The notes beneath the pieces are model-generated. The model was not told where the DNA came from, did no database searches, and saw only the letters and a list, made by a program, of their open reading frames with translations. From the NCBI GenBank assembly GCA_001683895.1, contig LXQJ01000054.1, positions 17,434-64,433 on the forward strand: a stretch of 47,000 nt of DNA. Direction: 5' to 3'. Source of the DNA: Luteimonas sp. ANT-B3E (GTDB taxonomy: Bacteria; Pseudomonadota; Gammaproteobacteria; Xanthomonadales; Xanthomonadaceae). The position numbers and the translations under genes are program-made. Every line of letters starts with the position of its first letter. Position 1 is the first letter of the stretch. Positions 45,506 to 47,000 of the stretch are shown in pieces.

Positions 45506-46267
45506 ATGAACAGGACAGTTTTTCAATTGACGGAGCCGGAACGCAATGACGCGGTGGCCGAGCACCGCTTCTACGTGGAAGAAGCCAAGAAGCGCTTGCT
45601 ATCCCAGTTTGAGAACATTTCTGTGGAAGCCGATCAGGCCGAGCAAAGCCACTGGGACGCATCGGGTCAGTTTTTCGACCCCGAATGCCACGACGAGGGC
45701 AGTTTGGCTGAGGCGGCGCGTGACCACGGGATTGTCTTCTATCAACTCTTGACCGAGATGCACGGTCGCACCCGCTTGAGCGTGGTCGCGGGTATGTATC
45801 ACCATTGGGACAAACGGTTACGGCGCTTTCTGGTGCGCGAGATGAGGTGGCCTGGACTGGTGCCGGGGGAGCACACGCGGCGGGCACTTTGGAAAATCGA
45901 TAGCGCGAAGCTGGAAGCATTTTTGCTTGCGCTGGGCATAGACGTTCGAGCCTTCCCTCGTTTCAAGAGGCTGGACGCCATGCGCCTAGTGGTGAACGTG
46001 TTCAAGCACGGCGAAGGCAAGGCTCTAGATAATCTTCGCCAGCTTTATCCGGAGTTCGTGCCGCTGACCGGTCCCCATGTGCCAAACGTCCCCGATGACA
46101 CGGCCATGGTCGTCACCGACGCGCACGTGGAGGAGTTTGCCGATGCCATCGAGGCGTTCTGGCGAGCCCTGCCAACGGAGCTGGTGTTTGATGCCAGTGT
46201 CGAGTTGAACCTGCCGGACGAAATCGCCAAGGGCCACCGCAAAGACGCGGAAGCAGCGGCCCGCTGA
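45506..46267 (+). CDS. Unrecognised protein next to the type III R-M system
   Basis: 253 residues, ATG 45506, 73 bases after res. All-alpha appearance, with VVAGMYHHWDKRLRRFLVREM and the motif MRLVVNVFKHGEGKALDNLRQLYPEFVPL. Basic/His helices followed by N-x-x-KHG recall HEPN-like or other defence-associated helical proteins, but a standard R-x(4-6)-H motif is not clear. No family is claimed. Location suggests an accessory defence gene. Confidence 0.7.
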   Translation: MNRTVFQLTEPERNDAVAEHRFYVEEAKKRLLSQFENISVEADQAEQSHWDASGQFFDPECHDEGSLAEAARDHGIVFYQLLTEMHGRTRLSVVAGMYHHWDKRLRRFLVREMRWPGLVPGEHTRRALWKIDSAKLEAFLLALGIDVRAFPRFKRLDAMRLVVNVFKHGEGKALDNLRQLYPEFVPLTGPHVPNVPDDTAMVVTDAHVEEFADAIEAFWRALPTELVFDASVELNLPDEIAKGHRKDAEAAAR

Positions 46268-46404
46268 AACGCCCACCACCGAACCATGACCCAGGGGCCG
46301 CGCATTCGGCTCTATCGTGATTCACTCAGAGCAAGAGCTCGGCCAAGCTGGGTTGAAGGGGTTCGAGGTGGGCAGAGCCCAAATAATCGTAAAGGAGGGG
46401 GTGC

Positions 46405-47000
46405 ATGGGGATCGATTGGAATAAGTATGTGAGTCCAACGGCGATGTGGACTAGACGCACTGCGCCAATGGCACTAGAGGTCCTCTTGGACTTCGCCAAA
46501 GTTCCCGGGACAACTCTTACCTATGAAAGGCTTGCTCAAGTGCTACTTGAACGTTATGGCGAACCGGAAATGCACAACAAGCAGCACTACGGAAAGGCGC
46601 TAGGGGCAGCAGCGGAAGCAATCATCGGGGAAGCGAAGGCAGGGGGCATAAGTGTGCCGCCCATTACGGTCATTGTTGTCAGTAAGGCAACTGGATATGC
46701 GAGCCGCGGAGCCGACCAGTTCGTCGACCGGCTTAAGGACGGGAACTACGCGGAACACGACTCGCGACGGCAAGAGATCTTGAAGCAAGAGCAAAAGAAG
46801 GTCTGGAATTTCGGAGAGGAGGGGTGGACAGCAATACAGGTCTTACTTGGGCATAGGCCGCTCAAGCGAAAGGCCCGAAAGAAAGTGGGCACCACCTTGC
46901 CCCCTGCGGCAAGAGGTGGAAAAGGCGAGGGTGTGATGTTGCCCCACAGATCCGGAGCCCAAGAAGCGATACTTTTCTCGCAACTTGGAGTTCGACATGA
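46405..47000 (+). CDS. Unidentified protein, cut by the window end
   Basis: Open from ATG 46405 to the window end (198 codons seen), with a strong AAAGGAGGGG at 46391-46400. N-terminal residues LTYERLAQVLLERYG, then LGAAAEAIIGEAKAGGISVPPITVIVVSKATGYASRGADQFV, resemble a small domain seen in some nuclease-associated proteins; this is a weak impression. A basic stretch (LKRKARKKVG) follows. It is not seen as a complete frame because the stop lies beyond the window. Confidence 0.65.
   Translation, partial: MGIDWNKYVSPTAMWTRRTAPMALEVLLDFAKVPGTTLTYERLAQVLLERYGEPEMHNKQHYGKALGAAAEAIIGEAKAGGISVPPITVIVVSKATGYASRGADQFVDRLKDGNYAEHDSRRQEILKQEQKKVWNFGEEGWTAIQVLLGHRPLKRKARKKVGTTLPPAARGGKGEGVMLPHRSGAQEAILFSQLGVRH

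Overview
The window is a stretch of a high-GC gammaproteobacterial chromosome, most likely a Xanthomonadaceae member of the Lysobacter/Luteimonas type. This rests on very GC-biased codon use, frequent GTG/TTG starts, 4-base stop/start overlaps and the kind of intergenic repeats seen. The placement is an inference; no rRNA or marker gene is present.

Bases 1-22692 are a surface-polysaccharide (O-antigen/exopolysaccharide) locus, all on the plus strand. It holds a truncated repeat-type protein, two small exported FecR-like paralogues, a Wzy/WaaL-type membrane protein, a UDP-HexNAc 6-dehydrogenase, a UDP-glucuronate 4-epimerase, and a more AT-rich cassette for a 3-acylamino-3,6-dideoxyhexose (acyltransferase, MaoC-like hydratase, FdtA-type ketoisomerase, aminotransferase). 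A Wzx flippase, several glycosyltransferases, a methyltransferase, an AsnB-type amidotransferase, an EpsG-type polymerase, a VanZ-like protein and a WecA-type initiating transferase follow. Together they suggest a polymer with uronic acid (possibly amidated) and an N-acylated 3-amino-3,6-dideoxy sugar, assembled on undecaprenyl phosphate. Two toxin-antitoxin modules sit inside the locus: Phd/PIN at 5.3-5.9 kb and HTH/AbiEii-like at 18.6-19.8 kb. The second lies between a decayed glycosyltransferase start and an intact glycosyltransferase. The dehydrogenase carries an in-frame palindromic repeat.

Bases 22.8-40.4 kb look like core chromosome: tRNA-Leu, a frameshifted leucine-rich-repeat gene with a grpB-family gene, an FMN-binding glutamate-synthase-like enzyme, and a divergent dicarboxylate-symporter homologue flanked by two 458-bp inverted repeats. 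Then come a cell-wall group (L,D-transpeptidase, NlpC/P60, BON protein), tRNA-Val, a repeat-type protein, a Ku-LigD end-joining operon followed by an SDR with a basic tail, and a YqcI/YcgG-DUF1989 pair.

From 40510 a 45-base fragment of the 3' end of tRNA-Phe marks the edge of an integrated island. Past it the DNA is more AT-rich and encodes a type III restriction-modification system (Mod, Res), an unrecognised 253-residue protein and a gene cut by the window end.
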